From positions 72,773,257 to 72,837,256 of the forward strand of contig NC_060060.1 of assembly GCF_020283565.1 (NCBI RefSeq): 64,000 bases of DNA, written 5' to 3'. Of this stretch, positions 12,607 through 22,793 are shown piece by piece. The stretch comes from Trifolium pratense (Eukaryota; Streptophyta; Magnoliopsida; Fabales; Fabaceae). The first letter of the stretch is position 1, and every line of letters starts with the position of its first letter. The notes below the pieces were generated by a model, which saw only the letters and a list, made by a program, of their open reading frames with translations, did not search any database and was not told where the DNA came from. The translations under genes were made by a program, and so were the position numbers.

Positions 12607-12770
12607 GTTAACATGTGCCCTAGGGGGCACATGTTAAGATATACCAAAATAGAAATTCATCATTTAATGATACAAGAAATTTAATGCTTCAAAAGTCAAA
12701 ATGCACAAATTAGCATTTAATAATTTCTATTTTTGCTTCCTTAATATGTGCCTTAAGGGCACAAGTTAAC
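12607..12770. mobile_element. Small MITE with palindromic ends
   Basis: Begins GTTAACATGTGCCCTAGGGG, in which the terminal motif is at once repeated inverted (GGGCACATGTTAA). It ends ATGTGCCTTAAGGGCACAAG followed by TTAAC. About 164 bp, AT-rich in the middle. Target duplication not clear. Confidence 0.55.
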
Positions 12771-14212
12771 ATTCTCCATACTTAAATTATAATAAAAGTA
12801 ATTAATTTTAAGAATTTCATCTAAATATTTGATTCATAATAATTATATAAGTAAAAGTCATAAATTCCCCACAATCCTACATATAAAAGAAAGTATAATT
12901 ACAACATATTTTACATATTTGAGATTAACACAAAAGAATAATATTTTTTGGTGAACACTTCGGTACACGTATTATGTGGACGTGTACCGGTACACCGCTG
13001 ACGTGGTTAACGAGTGGCAAATATTTAATGCAGATTTTGTTTCTTTATTAAATTTTCTATATTAAACACTAGTTTTAAATATTTGCAAATATATCTTTCA
13101 CATAAATGTAATCACTAGTCATGTTCCACAATAAATCATGCATCAAATCTTCCAACTTAAATTTTCACTTTTTTAAAGATTCAAATATTATAATATCCTA
13201 TAAAATAATATGATTTTAGTATTTTTTTTTTTTTTTGAAAAACATATGGTATTTTCTGGAAAAAAAAAACAAACGTATGAATTTAACAACTTATTATTAT
13301 TATTATTATTGCATCCAATGGTGATTTTAATATTTCAATATTATTACCTTTCCATTTTTTAATATTATTAGTTTATAAAGTTTAATATATTTACGGTTGA
13401 ATCATTAATAGATATAATTATTAAAATACATTTATTTTATTTTTTAAAAAAACTTATAATTCTTAATATGTTTATATATATTATTGTAATAAGGTTAATT
13501 TTTAGTGTTTTCTAATATTTTATTGGTTAAATAGGTTTTTTTCTCTGCAAAATTACTAAATTTAATTTTTTGTCTTCATAAAAAAATGTCATGCTTTCAT
13601 CCCTACAAATTGTTTATGTATGCAATTATCGTCATGTTGTTAAGTTGATGTATTTATCATAATTTTGCAAATACGTATTGAGCATTATAAAATGTTTATC
13701 CAAAAATAAGAAGCTCAATGTGATTTTTAAGTCAAAATATTTGTTACTTTTATCTTCATATTTTGATTTCAAAAACTCATATTTAATTCATTTTATTTTG
13801 AAAAATGCTATAGTTTTGTAAATAAACTTTTTATATTGTTCTAGAAATGCTTGATTGTCAAAATTTAAATTCATAAGTTATTGTTATTTCAATTAGGTGA
13901 TATTGAACGACTTGATTGAGAAAATTAGAAATCCTTAATGAAAGTAAGTATAATTATAATGGTAGTATTTTTGAAATAAATCAAAGTTGAAAGATGTTGT
14001 TAACTTTTGTTTAGAAAGGTAGTATCGTTGAATAAAATCGAAGTTGAAAGATAATGTTGATTTTTGCTTAGAAATGTAGTATTTTTGAAGAAGATCGAAG
14101 TTGAAAGATGTTAATTTTTGTTAACTTTTGTTAATTTTTGAAAGATGTTGAATGACATTAAAGAATAAAGTTGGGATGTTGTTTTACATCTTTATTTTTA
14201 TTTTTATTACTT

Positions 14213-14305
14213 TAACAAGATGAGTGAGTGGAGTGTCCGTGGTTCGAACCCCGACTCTTGCATTTAAAATGTGATGTCCCTACCAACTGAGCTAAGCTCA
14301 AGGAG
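14213..14305 (-). repeat. tRNA-derived SINE head
   Basis: On minus there is an A box TAGCTCAGTTGG (14283-14294) followed about 30 bp later by a B box GGTTCGAACCA (around 14240-14250). The two halves cannot be folded into a proper tRNA ending in CCA, and AT-rich sequence follows, so it is a SINE or tRNA-derived repeat and not a tRNA gene. It lies inside the Mutator-like element. Confidence 0.7.
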
Positions 14306-14399
14306 ACTGTTTGTTGGGGGGTTCTAATTCTAATCTAGATAAATTCTAATATGGACCACTTCATTAAGCGGTCCATTGTGGACCTGTCATGAATAACAT

Positions 14400-14560
14400 T
14401 ATAGCGAATACGAATTTTACAAAATCCACTGTTGGATTGAAAGTTTATAACATATCAAATGATTTTCAATTTTTCTAAATTTTTTTTATGGATGATTTAT
14501 ATGATATAAACTTTCAGTCTAACTGTAAATTTTGAAAAATTCGTATTCGGTAAACCACTT
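14400..14560. repeat. Imperfect hairpin, about 55-bp arms
   Basis: GCGAATACGAATTTTACAAA at about 14404 pairs with TTTTGAAAAATTCGTATTCG at about 14550. The pairing continues through ATTGAAAGTTTATA / TATAAACTTTCAGT. It may be a small MITE or a foldback relic. Confidence 0.6.
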
Positions 14561-17500
14561 CTTCAAAATCACTAAATTGGGATGTTGGACAATAGATACT
14601 TAGAAATTGTAATTTAATGGTTAGTCAAACAGATTGCGGTACCATTCGCAGGATTTCTGTAAATACCCGAAATGGAATGATGGCAGAAAGAATTTTGATA
14701 CAAACATAACAACTGTGACTAGGGAAATCAAATTTCTCTGAAACAATTCAATACCACCTAATTGGAATGACACACATATGATTCAAATTTTTGACAATAT
14801 AAACGCCTCAATATCAACTAGTTTGATTAATTGTTACTCAAAAAACCTATTTATCAAGAACTGATAATTAGGTCTCTACCAATTCTATCATAAGAACTAA
14901 GGAATTAAATTGACCAAATTGAAATGAAAAATATTTATGAATTTAAATATCGACAATCTAACAGTTTAATATCAAGTAGTTAGATTTACTATTACAATAA
15001 AATATTTAAGTATATTAAAAAATTTAAGTTTTTTTGTACAAAAAAATAATTATATGTGTTAATGGTTAAATCATACGTTTTTTTTTTTTAGAAAATATCA
15101 TTTGTTGTTCAAATACTTAAAATTATATTATTTTAAAGGATATTAAATAATATTAAATTATTTGAATCTTGTTAAAAAAATGTGACAATCTAGATTAAAA
15201 TATTTGATGCATGTTTGATTTATTCTGGAACATGATTGATGACTATATTTATGTGAAGGATACATTTATAAATATTAAAAAGTAATATTTAATGATGAAA
15301 ACTTAATAAAGAAACAAAATCCGCAATAAATGATTGCCACCTATTAACCACCTCAGCGGTGTACCGGTACACCTCCACATAATACGTGTACCGAAGAATT
15401 CACCATATTTTTTTGGTATTTTGGGTTATACTTAAGCATGAGGTAAAAAATTAAAATCAAATAAAAACAATAATAATACATTTGTTTACTATTTTTACCA
15501 TATATAAAAAGGGAAACAAAATTGATATTTTTAGTATTTTTTATAAAGATTTTTTGTGATTTTTAGATATGTTAAATAAAGAAAATAACATAAAATTAAC
15601 TTAAATGAAATAAAGGGTAATTTTGATAATATATATGTAAAAAAATAAAGAAAACAAAACCAAAATAAACATAAAGTTTTGAAAAATGATAGGAAGTTGG
15701 GAATTGAACACAGGCCTCCAGTGTGACCAATTCATCTCTCAGGCACTGAGCTAGTATGCACGCTTGTGTCTAAATAAGGCTTCATTAATATATATAAATA
15801 TATATTAAAACAACCCTTTAATCTACTGTTCATCATCTTCAACCTCCAAAACAACCAAAATCATAAATCGAATTTTTCAATTCTAGCACCAAATTGGACA
15901 ATTAAATATACCATTTTGCTCAGAATTTCATGAGGATTATGAATATACACTTAAATTTTATTAATTCTTACTAAAACATTCGAATTTTCAGATTAAAGTA
16001 ACAACCCTAAAAAAAAAAAATTGGGTGCCGAGCCCGGGCACGTGCCAGGGCATGCCGGGTGGTGGATCCGCCCCTGAGTTTTAGTAAGGTTAATCATTTA
16101 TTCCCTTCACTTTGCTTCACATTTTTCACAACCAGTAGTAATTTGGTAACATTCTTTCAATAAAGTTTTTTTGGATGTGATTGTAAATGCACAGTACAGC
16201 TGAGAAGAACAACATACCTTGGAGGGAAATGACTAAAGAGATTTTGGAGTCAGAAGTTTATAAGGAGTTGGATGGCATTCAAAACCAATCTTTAGTATAT
16301 CCAGATTGTAATTTTATCTTAATTTTTTCCTTTCTACTTTTATATTTTTAATTTTCATGTTTCAAATGGATTGATGGATGGTCTGTTTGTTTGATTTAAT
16401 GTACAGATTATTTGTATCCATTTCATGCATATGATGAAGGGAATCTTACATGGCTAGTAAGTGAGATAATTCTAAACTTTAGTTTATGTCAATGAATGTT
16501 TTGATTTGGGCACTCGACTCACTCCTTTCTTGATAATCAGATGCCCTACAAAGTGTTCCTCTTTGGTAGCTGGATTGGTTGTGGTTGTGTATGAAACATT
16601 GACACAAACATCAGACACGACACTAATACTATTTAAGAGTTGTGTTTGTCAAATGTTACACATTATAGTTGTAAAAATGTTCCCTGTGACTTGTCATCCA
16701 TCCAAGATATGCATGGTAATTGGTAACAGACAAAGCCAAAAAATGTTCCTACTGGACCTTTTGCACTTTGTAATAAGATTTAGTTTAATCCTGTGTACAT
16801 TACTATATGTTCATGCACATTTATAATGTTATATGCATTTTTTTCCGCTCTTTTGGTCTTTGGCAACCATTTGAATCTTAGGGGCGTTCTTGACTGTGTC
16901 TTTAGTTAAATAGACTATAATGTGGATGGATATCCTAATTACTGTTGGCTTCCTTGCTGAAATTCCATAGAAAATATCATTAAGAACTGTATTATTTGAT
17001 GATAGGCAGCTGCAGAAGCAGAGGCTGCTACTAAGTCAATGGTAAGACGAGCAATTCCTGACGCTTCTTCAGTAGATGAAGCGACTCAGATCCTGCGTGG
17101 CAATTGGCTTAGTGCAATTGAACAACACCATCTACAGCATTCACAAACATCCGTGATTGGTGACATTCTAGACATCGGATGTTCTGTTGGAGTAAGCTCA
17201 AGATTTCTTGCAGACAAGTTCCCTACAGCTAATGTCACTGTGAGTTGTTAATGGATCAAATTGCTTTGTCAATGCTATGTAAAATTAGCCTAATGCATGG
17301 TATGTACATGGTTTATGATGGAAATGTTTGTTCCAGGGGCTAGATATGTCACCCTATTTTCTAGCTGTGGCTCAGCATAAGGAAAATAGAGGAACGCCTA
17401 GAAAAAATCCTATAAAATGGATGCATGCAAATGGGGAAGACACGGGCTTGCCTTCTAAATCATTTGATCTTGTATCTATTTCTTATGTGGTATGTCGTTT

Positions 17501-18701
17501 TGTTCTTTTATTTAGTCCTTTAAATTCAGAGAATGCCACAATGCACTTTTATCTATATACATTTTATTAGTTAACAAAAGATGAAAGTAAGCAGTACTGT
17601 TATGCAAATAATTTCTTGATATGTGATATGGTGACTGCAACAGAAGTCCATAAGCTTATAGATTTTGAAAATTCTTACACTCGAACTCGCTGTTTAGAGA
17701 CTAATGTTTTTTAGTGTTCTTGCATTAAATCAATTGTGGATTATCAATTTTTTTAACACAATATACATGAAAAACCTTTTTATAGAGAACATATCAATTT
17801 GCAAACATATAGGTGCTGTTTTTCCTGCAAGACATAAGTCCTAAACGTCATACAGCTGAATGATGACATCTTTGGAATGTTTTTCACGTGTGAATTAGTT
17901 GATACATATATTTGACTACTTTAACAACATTTTGTTTTTTTTTAACAAAATATTCAGTGGATTTTATATTCTGGACTCCTCAAATTTATGCAGTTTCATG
18001 AATGTCCTGCAAGAGCTATAGTGAATGTAGTTAGGGAAGCATTCCGTCTCCTTCGGCCTGGAGGCACATTTGCTATGACAGATAATTCGGTATATAAAAC
18101 CATCATAAATTTTTTTTCTTCATTTTATGCTCCTATCACAAACACTAATATCATTAATATTGCTTTCTGCAGCCAAAGTCAAAGGTCTTACAGGTATTTT
18201 TCCATCTTTTCTTCTTGACCATATTTTATAATTAATAGAGCTTTTTACATAGCTTTTCCTTTTATTGGGATGGGATTAACTGTAAATATTAACACGTAGT
18301 ATGTTATTAACTAAGTCAAATTGATTAAGAAAAGAATATGATTTTGGTACTTTGGAGCATACTAGAACATTATGCATTGTAGATTACCTTTAAACTAAAT
18401 TATTCAGTTTGACGGATAAAAACTTTGACTTTTTTTTTTATTTTTTTATCTTATTAACTACATTAGAATGTTAATATGGAACAATACATTAACTCTTTAT
18501 ACTGCATAATATGCTTTTAATTTTTATGCAATTAGAAAGTGAGAGTTTATGTATACAAATCTGATTAAAGAGCTTTCATGTAGCTTATGGTACATTGTTG
18601 TCCAATAGGAACATCGTCAAACTTGTTCACTTTTTTCTTTCTTCAATATGTCTTGTAGGAGTTATCTCCAGTCCTGTTTACATTGATGAAGAGCACGGAA
18701 C

Positions 18702-19480
18702 TAGGGGTGTACGTGGGCCGGATTGGGTTGGGTTTGGCCAAAACCCAAACCACATATGGTACTCCGGGTTGGGTTTAGTAAAATAACCACCCGTTATAAG
18801 ATTAGGCCGGATTGGGTAAATTCACTAATTTCCGGGTTGGATTGGGTTGGGTTGTGGGTTACCCAAATTATTTTTCTATTTTTTTTATATTAAATATCTA
18901 AATGTTGAATCATCATATTTTTTTCATAAAAAACAACTCAATCAATGTATTTTCTTGAAAAATGGGGTAACTTTTTTTCACTATAAAAAGTAATCACCCA
19001 TTTTTTTGTATAAATCTATTAATTTACGGGTTGGATAGCGTGTTATCCAAATAATTTTTTTGCTTTTTTTAATATCAAATGACTAAACCATGAATCACTA
19101 TATTTGTTTATGAAAATTATTCAATTTTTTAAAATTTTAAAAAAATAATGCGAAAAATTATGATTTTTGTTCATAAAAATTATTCAATCTTTTTGATTTT
19201 CGTAAAAAATAGTATAACTCATTTTCAATATAAAAATATTTAATAATCAAATGAAAAAATCTTTAGTATTTTCATTAAAAAAATTCAAGAAACATAGCAT
19301 GAGTGGGTTAGTGGGTTTTTTGGGTTGGGTCAGGTTTTACCCGAAACCCGATTTTTTTAATGGGCTATTCATTTTTGAAATCCATATCCACCCACTTGCC
19401 CGACCCAACCCACTTTTTTGGGTTGGATTGGGTGGGTTTTACCGGGTCGACCGGATTTGCCCAACCCATGTACACCCCTA
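18702..19480. mobile_element. hAT-type MITE in the last exon of the methyltransferase (779 bp)
   Basis: Ends TAGGGGTGTACGTGGG and CCCATGTACACCCCTA are inverted repeats. The 8-bp target duplication CACGGAAC (18694-18701, 19481-19488) is perfect. The interior is full of GGGTTGGGTT-type strings, with no transposase. Deleting the element and one duplication restores the reading ...LMKSTEPFLDEYY. Confidence 0.92.
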
Positions 19481-19600
19481 CACGGAACCGTTTCTTGATG
19501 AGTACTACTTGACTGATATGGATGAAACACTGAAGGAAGCTGGTTTTGTGAACATAACATCAATTCTTACCGACCCTAGGCACGTCACGTTAACGGCTAC

Positions 19601-20328
19601 TGTGCCTCAATCTTGGGATTTTTTGAAACATAAACAACTTTTTAGTTTAATAAAAAGCCCTTGGTTTATGCATTTATTGTGTTGTTTACTTTCGATTAGA
19701 AAACATCTCTTGGCTAAGGAGAATTATATGAAAGTGGTAGATAAAATCATGTATGTATCAATGGTTCTCAAAGCAAGGCTTTCTTGCGTCTTACATTTTT
19801 GTTTATTTAGTTGTTTTATGCTCTCTTTTTTTTTTTTTATAAGCGTTTTATGCTTTGTTTGTTATGTTATATACTTATATGGTACTCCCTTCGACCTTAA
19901 TTAAAAGCAAAAGCCAACTATTCAGATTCATTAAATAACCAATGTATCTGGTTTATAATATTCAATGAATCTGAAAATAAACTTTTACTTATAATTAAGG
20001 CTGAAATAATATTTGATGAAGAATAGGAAATTAGGAATGATGTTTGAGAAGGAAAAGGCGAAAAGCAAACGTACATAACAAGAAAATAGTGCACTCTCGA
20101 ATGAGACAATGGATAGGCAGGGTAAGGGGGACAGCCGGACAGCAGTATTCTTTGTAGTTATCTTACGTTAAAGCCTATTTGGGGACATTATTTGTAGTTG
20201 TCTTGCGTTGAAGCCTATTTGGGGACATTATCCAAACTTGGTTGTCAATACAAAGGCATTGTTGTTTGAAATTAAGGCCTCCCTAGCTACACCCTACAAT
20301 CTCTTTGATAGATATAGTATTAGCGGGT
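19601..20328. other. Methyltransferase downstream flank; 40-bp tandem duplication
   Basis: The last exon frame stays open to a stop at 19902-19904, with no conserved features after the TATVPQ motif. Two adjacent copies of a 40-bp block (TTTGTAGTTATCTTACGTTA... and TTTGTAGTTGTCTTGCGTTG..., about 20151-20231) lie downstream. Confidence 0.6.
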
Positions 20329-20336
20329 GTAAGGTA

Positions 20337-20633
20337 GTTTGGCCTAGCTTTTTATCCTTTTATTTTTTCTAAGAAGTAAGAAGCTAGGCCAAATAATAAT
20401 TTTTAAAAGCTCTACTAAGAAGAAAAAAATAGCTTCTATATTTTAAGAAAAATTATAATATATTATTAAACACATCTTTTAACCTTATTATAATAAAATA
20501 AAAAACAACTTTTAACCTTTTTTTTAATAAAAAAAGTAAGATTTATCAAACAACTTTAATTTTAGTTTTAAAGCTATTATTTCTAGCTTTATGATTAGAA
20601 GAGCTTCTACACCTAGAAAAAGCTGGGTCAAAC
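20337..20633. mobile_element. MITE-like inverted-repeat element
   Basis: Left end GTTTGGCCTAGCTTTTT and right end AAAAAGCTGGGTCAAAC are near-perfect inverted repeats around an AT-rich centre. GGTA flanks both sides, which may be part of a short target duplication. Superfamily uncertain. Confidence 0.55.
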
Positions 20634-20672
20634 GGTAGTACGGTACATATTGAGTTTATATTGTAGTTAGTC

Positions 20673-21182
20673 CACTAGCGGACCTAGGGGTGGGTTGAGG
20701 TGGGTCACGGCCCACCCCCACCCAATTTTTTTTTATACGTATAGTATTAATTTAAATGTATTATTAATGATTTTAAGTCACTCAATATACATATTTGTAC
20801 AAAGATAAAATTAGCTATTGAACTGCCATATATAAATATGACATAAAAAAATATGTTTAATTAATATTTAATTTTTTAAATCTTGTATTTTCACATTTGT
20901 TGCAATTTTAGTCCTATCTCAATGTTTTTTTCTTCCTTTTTTGCCGTAAAAATAGCGAATTTTAATGCCAAAAAAAATGTAAATTTTGGTCCCAAATTTG
21001 ATATTTCATCTCAAAATTCAATATTATCACCTTTATGAAAAAAATCACAATTTTTAGAGTAAAAATATAGATTGTTGGTACCAAAATTATAACATGAAAA
21101 TAGAGGGACCAAAAAATTCAATTTGAAAATAGATTGACTATTTTTCGGCCCACCCACAATATTTTTTCTGTTTTCGCCACTG
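20673..21182. mobile_element. hAT-like non-autonomous element (510 bp)
   Basis: Left end CACTAGCGGACCTAGGGGTG and right end TTTTCGCCACTG resemble diverged CAGTGGCGGA-type hAT termini. A GGTGGGTCACGGCCCACCCC palindrome lies near the left end. Flanks AGTTAGTC and GTTTAGTC match at 6 of 8 positions, so the target duplication is imperfect. Confidence 0.55.
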
Positions 21183-21190
21183 GTTTAGTC

Positions 21191-21663
21191 ATTTTAAGTT
21201 TGTTATATATTTTTTATGTAATCTTTATTTTCTGATGCAATGTTATGCAATTCTTATTGGAGCCTTAGCCTCCTTTACTTTCCCCTATTTTTGTATATCT
21301 ATTGTTAATACTCTTTACCCGCAAGGTGTAGAGATTAGGTTCTACAATGCATTTACTTTTTAGGATTAAATGTGTTTTTAGTTTAAGTAAATCACGAATT
21401 TTCAAATTTAGTACATATATTTTTCTCCTAAGTTTAAATATGATTTTGATCCCTGTAATATAGGTCATTTTGATTTTGGTCCCCGTAAAAAATAAATTTT
21501 TGATTCATACCCTGTAAAATTACAAAAGTTTTAAAAAAGCCCATGAGTTGAATTTTGAGCTTAGTTGGCCAATTTATGCTTAGGTGGCAGATGCTGACTG
21601 TACCAAAAATGATGACTAAGCATTTTTAATTATTATTTAAATATTAATTAATAAAATATATTT
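21191..21663. other. No gene recognised
   Basis: AT-rich spacer. Phrases such as GATTTTGATCCCTGTAATATAGG and GATTTTGGTCCCCGTAAAAA suggest an eroded transposon flank, but I cannot delimit one. Confidence 0.4.
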
Positions 21664-21672
21664 ATCATTTAA

Positions 21673-21726
<54 letters not shown>

Positions 21727-21751
<25 letters not shown>

Positions 21752-22712
21752 ATGTATACTATGAGAATGAATTGTAACCATTAGATTTGAATGATGGAGT
21801 AGGATTAGAACATCATTAAGTGAGTCATGTGATTGTCATGTGACATTATCATTTCAATTCAAATTTCTCTCTCCTTCACAATCAGAATTATTCACCGTGT
21901 TTCTTCTTCTTCTTCCCATTGTCTTTCCAGCTCCTTCTCCTTTCTGGCCGCCGTCTACTTTTCGACCGCCGCCTTCTCTCTCCCCGACGGTCGTCTCGCT
22001 CTCTCTCTCTCCACGAGCTGTTCATATTCTCCCAATTTGTTCCTCTTTCAATCTCTCTGTCAAAGATCTCTTTTTTACGTGTTTATGTTTCAATCATCTC
22101 TTCTTTTTCAATCCATGAGATTCATTACTATTTCAATCTCTACTTCTTTCTCACCATTAATGATGGCATATAGTTTTTTCTACAAAATAAAAAAACGATG
22201 GCAACTAGTTTCAATAAGAAGAGGTTAACATCCATGATTTTAATCTAGTTCTGGATCTGTCAAAAAAATCTGGACAAATCTACATAAACTGATGATTTTG
22301 GCAATGGAATGAAGAGAACAAAACAATGAATAAATCTGATCTCTAATATATTTGACCTTTATTTTGTTATTTTTTTCATATGTAATTAAATAAAAGAAAT
22401 AAAAGAAAAGTGAAACGAGATTGGCAGCAATACAGATTAATGGCGTTGGGTGAGCTTGGAGAAGATGAGGAGATTGGTGGTGGGCGGATTCCCCGCCGTG
22501 TTAGAGACACAGTAGAAAGATGAAACACGCAGAAGAAGCAAGAGAGAGAAAGCGGGTGAAAGAAGGAAGAGAGAGAATTGAGGGTTTGTGATAGACTAGG
22601 GTGTCACATGATACACCTTTAGTGTTTTAATCTCAACCCTTCATTTTAAATCTAATGGTTACAATTCATTCTCATATTCTCATATAACTATATCATTCTC
22701 ATAGTATACATC

Positions 22713-22728
<16 letters not shown>
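21727..22728. mobile_element. TIR element with microsatellite-containing ends and GC-rich interior
   Basis: Both ends read (TA)n(GA)n, then ATGTATACTATGAGAATGA, then AATTGTAACCATTAGATTT, in inverted orientation. The right copy has a 25-bp extra block. The interior (about 21,900-22,060 and 22,440-22,570) is much richer in GC than its surroundings and looks like plant 5' UTR or exon sequence (GGCCGCCGTC, CCGACGGTCG). It may be a captured host fragment, as in a Pack-MULE. Target duplication cannot be read in the microsatellite. Confidence 0.6.

Positions 22729-22793
<65 letters not shown>

Larger units (their letters stand above)
12950..15404. mobile_element. Non-autonomous Mutator-like element with long TIRs (2,455 bp)
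   Basis: Ends GGTGAACACTTCGGTACACG and the inverted CGTGTACCGAAGAATTCACC. Similarity between the two inverted arms continues for at least 200 bp (TATTATGTGGA, GTGTACCGGTACACCGCTGA and AGATTTTGTTTCTTTATTAA-type blocks). A perfect 9-bp target duplication ATATTTTTT flanks it (12941-12949, 15405-15413), which is the Mutator signature. No transposase or captured exon is visible inside. Confidence 0.85.
12462..16076 (-). mobile_element. Non-autonomous hAT-type element (3,615 bp)
   Basis: Termini CAGTGGCGGAGCCAG and its partner GGTGGATCCGCCCCTG, with the perfect 8-bp target duplication AGTTTTAG (12454-12461, 16077-16084). No transposase is visible; the interior is AT-rich and two thirds of it is the Mutator-like insertion at 12950-15404. 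Both termini match the element at 61322-62791 in opposite orientation. It sits in exon 1 of the methyltransferase, four bases before the splice donor. Confidence 0.9.
12178..19600 (+). pseudogene. Plastid-type SAM-dependent methyltransferase pseudogene, eight exons, split by two transposons
   Basis: Start ATG at 12178 opens a Ser/Thr-rich leader resembling a transit peptide (inferred). Exons by GT/AG boundaries: 12178-12461 plus 16085-16088; 16195-16307; 16407-16456; 17006-17239; 17337-17489; 17994-18089; 18173-18193; 18659-18701 plus 19489-about 19600. Joined codons keep phase from exon 2 on. Class I methyltransferase motif I is DILDIGCSVGVSSRF (exon 4), followed by GLDMSPYFLAVA (acidic SAM-binding Asp, exon 5), GEDTGLPSKSFDLVSISYV and LRPGGTFAMTDN. 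The substrate is unknown; the fold is of the UbiE/COQ5 type. Exon 1 reads correctly only by switching among three frames (stop after MDKET at 12349-12351). Exon 1 is also cut by a hAT at 12461/16085, and the last exon by a hAT MITE at 18701/19489. I could not match it to a named gene. Confidence 0.85.

Noticed and set aside
14213..14305. Functional tRNA gene
   Set aside because: A and B boxes are present on minus, but the arms do not pair into a cloverleaf and no proper 3' end exists. Called a SINE head.
21833..22228. Ser/Pro-rich overlapping ORFs
   Set aside because: Low-complexity translations of pyrimidine-rich leader-like DNA in three frames. No domain.
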